From assembly GCA_946638265.1 (NCBI GenBank), contig CAMPBN010000052.1, positions 1-7,501 of the forward strand: DNA of 7,501 bases, given 5' to 3'. The first letter of the stretch is position 1, and every line of letters begins with the position of its first letter. The notes beneath the pieces are model-generated. The model was not told the DNA's origin. It did not search any database and was given only the letters and a program-made list of their open reading frames with translations. The DNA is from an uncultured Bacillota bacterium (GTDB lineage: Bacteria; Bacillota; Clostridia; Peptostreptococcales; Anaerovoracaceae). Below, piece after piece: positions 5,468-7,501 of this stretch. The position numbers and the translations under genes were made by a program.

Positions 5468-5804
5468 TTACAGATTTTCTGTCCCCAAACAGTGTTTTCT
5501 CTGTAAATCCGCCGGATTCCACCCCAAATACCCTGCTGCCAAATAGGCGAATTTTAAAATTACAGAAAATGCCACCTTTGCGCATCTGCTCTCTGTAATG
5601 CTTACAAATAATGCACCCTGCGAAGGCATTTTCTCCGTAATTTAGAATCTGCCGCAATTTTGCTCCTTCAACTCCGGGAAAATTTACAGAGAAGCCATCG
5701 GTTTGCACGCATTTCTCTGTAAATCAGGATTCTCAACGCGCCATAAAAGCGCTCTTTTCAAAAAATTACAGAAAAGTGGCCGTTCCCGCAGCGGTTCTCT
5801 GTAA
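5468..5804. repeat. Array of five TTACAGA-N25-TCTGTAA inverted-repeat elements
   Basis: Half-sites start at 5468/5500, 5560/5592, 5602/5634, 5684/5716 and 5766/5798. In all five elements exactly 25 bases separate the arms. Four have perfect arms; the third has TTACAAA and TCCGTAA. The arms often extend: the fourth pairs ATTTACAGAGAA with TTCTCTGTAAAT over 12 bp, and the right arm commonly reads TTCTCTGTAAAT. The inner ~19 bases differ between elements and are richer in G and C than the arms. Gaps between elements are 53, 3, 43 and 43 bases. This fills most of the 5376-6029 stretch that holds no recognisable protein gene. It differs from CRISPR because repeats alternate in orientation and no cas genes are visible. 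Possible readings are paired protein-binding sites, RNA hairpins or a dispersed repetitive element. Confidence 0.85.
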
Positions 5805-5846
5805 ATTTCCTATTATTTATGCATATTGTAAATTTTTTGAAACGCA

Positions 5847-5877
5847 AACCTCTTAATTTGCACGAACCTCTTAATTT
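5847..5877. repeat. 13-bp direct repeat, two copies 18 bp apart
   Basis: AACCTCTTAATTT occurs at 5847-5859 and again at 5865-5877. It sits between the inverted-repeat array and the PF06541 gene. No role is evident. From 5878 to about 6010 nothing further was recognised beyond short GC-rich inverted segments. Confidence 0.6.
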
Positions 5878-6014
5878 AGCATGCGACCATTAAAGCCCTC
5901 CGTTCCTTGGTGCGTCGGCTTTGCGGAGCCCCCCCGGGATTGCCCTGCGAAACCACATAAATTCGCCCACCAAAGCCACATCCCAAAATTAATCTCAATA
6001 CCGCGCGCCAAGTG

Positions 6015-6023
6015 TGATATACT
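6015..6023 (+). promoter_or_regulatory. Extended -10 promoter giving a probably leaderless mRNA
   Basis: TGATATACT contains TATACT (6018-6023) preceded by a TGN extension. The usual start, about 7 bases downstream, falls at 6030, which is the first base of the ATG. No clear -35 and no ribosome binding site are present, and a TGA in frame at 6024-6026 rules out an earlier start. Confidence 0.6.
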
Positions 6024-6029
6024 TGAGCC

Positions 6030-6887
6030 ATGGGAAATATAATCTACATTACACTCGAATATTTTTTCGTCTACTCTTTTCTCGGCTGGTGCGCAGAAGT
6101 GGTGTACCAAGCTGTGGAGAAAGGGCTTGTGGTAAACCGCGGCTTCCTCAACGGACCCATCTGCCCCATCTACGGCATCGGCGTGTTGACAGTCTTTCGC
6201 ATGCTGGAAGCAGCGGGAACGGGGTCACTTTATCGCCAAAACGCCTTGATGATATTTGCTTTTGGCGTAGTGCTGGCGTCGTGCATCGAACTGGTCGGCG
6301 GATGGACGCTGGGCAAGCTTTTCCACGCCCGCTGGTGGGATTACTCTAATCAGCCTCTGAATTTTCACGGCTACATCTGCCTGAAATTCAGCATCATCTG
6401 GGGACTTTGCATACTGCTGACTGTCCGCGGCGTAAATCCGCTAATCACCAAAGCGCTGGGTCTGATGCCACGGCACCTGGGCTGGGCACTGTTAATTATC
6501 ATGTCAGCCGCCTTCATTGCAGATGTAATCATATCCGTGCTGGTAGTCACCGGGCTCAACCGGCAAATGGAAGAAATCGACGAAATGCGTAGCCGCATGC
6601 GCACTGTCAGTGACGATCTTTCCAAACGCATCGGCGAAAACGCTTTGGAAACAGCCCAGCGCATGGAAGGTGTGAAACTGCAGGCTGCACTGGCAAAAGC
6701 CGAAGTGCGCGACCAGGCCGACGATTTTGTTGATGCCTACGAGGAGCGCAAGCGCAATCTGCTGTCCCGCCTCCGTTCCACAAGGCATTTTGGCATGGGG
6801 CGCCTCTTGCGGGCCTTTCCGGATGTGCAGCACCGTGCCCACGAGGAACTGCTGGAAATCCTGAAGCAGGAGAATATAATGAAATAA
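6030..6887 (+). CDS. PF06541 (putative ABC transporter type IV, CmpB-like) membrane protein with coiled-coil tail
   Basis: The 285-residue protein shows the family signature YSFLGW (15-20), NRGFLNGPICPIYG (36-49) and WDYSNQPLNFHGYICLKFS (103-121). About five hydrophobic segments lie near 8-28, 44-60, 71-92, 116-134 and 150-176. A charged, probably coiled-coil cytoplasmic tail follows (177-285), including EEIDEMRSRM and a Lys/Arg-rich KRNLLSRLRS patch. Family members are common in Clostridia and are annotated as ABC-transporter permeases on weak grounds. No ATPase partner is adjacent here, so transport is not established. The start is fixed by the in-frame stop two codons upstream, and losing the first residues would break helix 1. 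The gene stands alone, with its own promoter and a terminator directly after the stop. Confidence 0.85.
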   Translation: MGNIIYITLEYFFVYSFLGWCAEVVYQAVEKGLVVNRGFLNGPICPIYGIGVLTVFRMLEAAGTGSLYRQNALMIFAFGVVLASCIELVGGWTLGKLFHARWWDYSNQPLNFHGYICLKFSIIWGLCILLTVRGVNPLITKALGLMPRHLGWALLIIMSAAFIADVIISVLVVTGLNRQMEEIDEMRSRMRTVSDDLSKRIGENALETAQRMEGVKLQAALAKAEVRDQADDFVDAYEERKRNLLSRLRSTRHFGMGRLLRAFPDVQHRAHEELLEILKQENIMK

Positions 6888-6915
6888 AAAAGGCGCCCAA
6901 ACGGAGCGTCTTTTT
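6886..6915. terminator. Hairpin terminator between convergent genes
   Basis: AAAAAGGCGC and GCGTCTTTTT pair around a short loop starting at the PF06541 stop codon, followed by a T-run on the plus strand. The minus strand also ends in TTTTTT, so the hairpin can also stop transcripts of the convergent gene at 6985. Confidence 0.75.
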
Positions 6916-6984
6916 CGATGTCATGAATATGATTTGATTTTTATTTGCGGGCTCAGATTTTCCTTGAGCCGAACTTTGATTTTG

Positions 6985-7501
6985 CTAAATATAAGCCTTG
7001 ATTTTGCGGCGGATTGTCTCGATGTCCAGTGGGCTTTGCGCGGTTTCAAAAGTGGATATCAGGTTGATGCCCTCAAAAAATCCGCTTTTGTTGTAAAGCC
7101 GCAGTTTGGAAAACGCATTTTCGCGATAGTCCGGATTGTCCATCATACCGAAGTGCTCCCAGATAATCTCCTTTCTGTCCCGTGCCCGCAATATTGTAAA
7201 ATCCGGATGCATCTCAATTTGCCCTTTGAGATACAAAGGCCGCTCGTACAAAAAAGGAATATTCTTTTCTTCAAGTGCCACCGCAATCATCAGCTCGGAT
7301 TTTGAACGCATTCGAACACCTCTCCGTGAAAACAGCATAGGCGCATCTTCTTTGAAGCCCATCCTTTCAAAATCCTGACTGAGCCACTCATCAGCATATT
7401 CACGATCGTCTAAAATCGGCACTGTGACAAAATCCCGCTTCTCGGGTGAAATCTCATTCAGCGCCTGCATCCATGGCTCCAAATAATCACCGGCCGCAAC
7501 C
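6985..7501 (-). CDS. PD-(D/E)XK nuclease-fold family protein, 5' end beyond the window
   Basis: The frame is open from the right edge to TAG at 6987-6985 (171 full codons), and no stop precedes the TTG at 7482, so the true start is probably outside. Counting from that TTG, the core reads RSKSE (59-63), an LYERPLYLKG strand, HPDFTI (92-97) and IIWEHFGMMDNPDY (106-119), then a helix and LISTFET (141-147). Glu63, Asp94 and Glu109 fit the acidic positions of the PD-(D/E)XK fold. His110 stands two positions before where Lys would be expected, so catalysis is uncertain. Such lone WEHFG-type proteins are frequent in gut Clostridia without known function. DNA cleavage or processing is an inference from fold only. 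The gene converges on the PF06541 gene and shares its terminator. Confidence 0.7.
   Translation of the reverse strand, partial: VAAGDYLEPWMQALNEISPEKRDFVTVPILDDREYADEWLSQDFERMGFKEDAPMLFSRRGVRMRSKSELMIAVALEEKNIPFLYERPLYLKGQIEMHPDFTILRARDRKEIIWEHFGMMDNPDYRENAFSKLRLYNKSGFFEGINLISTFETAQSPLDIETIRRKIKAYI

Noticed and set aside
5385..5708. 107-codon minus-strand frame across the repeat array, starting at GTG
   Set aside because: It is built from the repeats (FTEK, YREQ, YGEN follow from TTACAGA copies), has no good ribosome binding site, and runs through the strong terminator at 5401-5430.
5468..5804. The array as a CRISPR
   Set aside because: Repeats are only 7-12 bp, alternate in orientation, and occur with unequal gaps; no cas gene is present.
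5900..5985. GC-rich segment with short complementary pieces (GGCTTTG and CAAAGCC) as a possible structured RNA
   Set aside because: Pairings are short, compete with one another, and no known riboswitch motif is visible.

Overview
The window reads as a chromosomal segment of a low-to-mid-GC anaerobic Firmicute, most likely class Clostridia. This rests on the protein styles (clostridial CadA/HMA-type metal genes, a PF06541 membrane protein, a lone WEHFG-type nuclease-fold protein), strong AGGAGG-like ribosome binding sites and short AT-rich terminators. No species can be named from the sequence alone.

Layout. (1) 1-1156, minus: the N-terminal 385 residues of a TetM/EF-G-like translation GTPase, cut by the window edge. 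(2) 1157-1430: its leader, with alternative inverted repeats and an out-of-frame leader ORF that has a textbook ribosome binding site. (3) 1431-1465: a perfect 15-bp hairpin terminator closing a four-gene minus-strand metal operon. In transcription order this is an ArsR-family sensor (5193-4819), a 72-residue HMA metallochaperone (4625-4407), a P1B-2 Zn/Cd/Pb-type efflux ATPase (4339-2243) and larB (2236-1484). The operon has a palindromic operator/promoter at about 5279-5321. Its leader carries seven copies of a 7-bp repeat, and a 34-bp tandem repeat lies between sensor and chaperone. (4) 5338-5808: no credible protein gene. Two terminator-like hairpins are followed by an array of five TTACAGA-N25-TCTGTAA inverted-repeat elements with exactly constant internal spacing. 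(5) 6030-6887, plus: a PF06541 membrane protein whose promoter suggests a leaderless mRNA, ended by a hairpin that can serve both strands. (6) 6985-7501, minus: a PD-(D/E)XK-fold protein, cut at its 5' end by the window edge.

How the genes work together. The sensor would leave its operator when Zn/Cd/Pb rises, releasing the operon. The small HMA protein probably supplies the metal-binding domain that the ATPase lacks, and the ATPase exports the ion. LarB makes the first intermediate of the nickel-pincer cofactor, so its place as last gene of an efflux operon is unexpected. The least explained element is the constant-spacing inverted-repeat array at 5468-5804, which appears to lie on a minus-strand transcript ending in a GAGA-loop terminator at about 5400.
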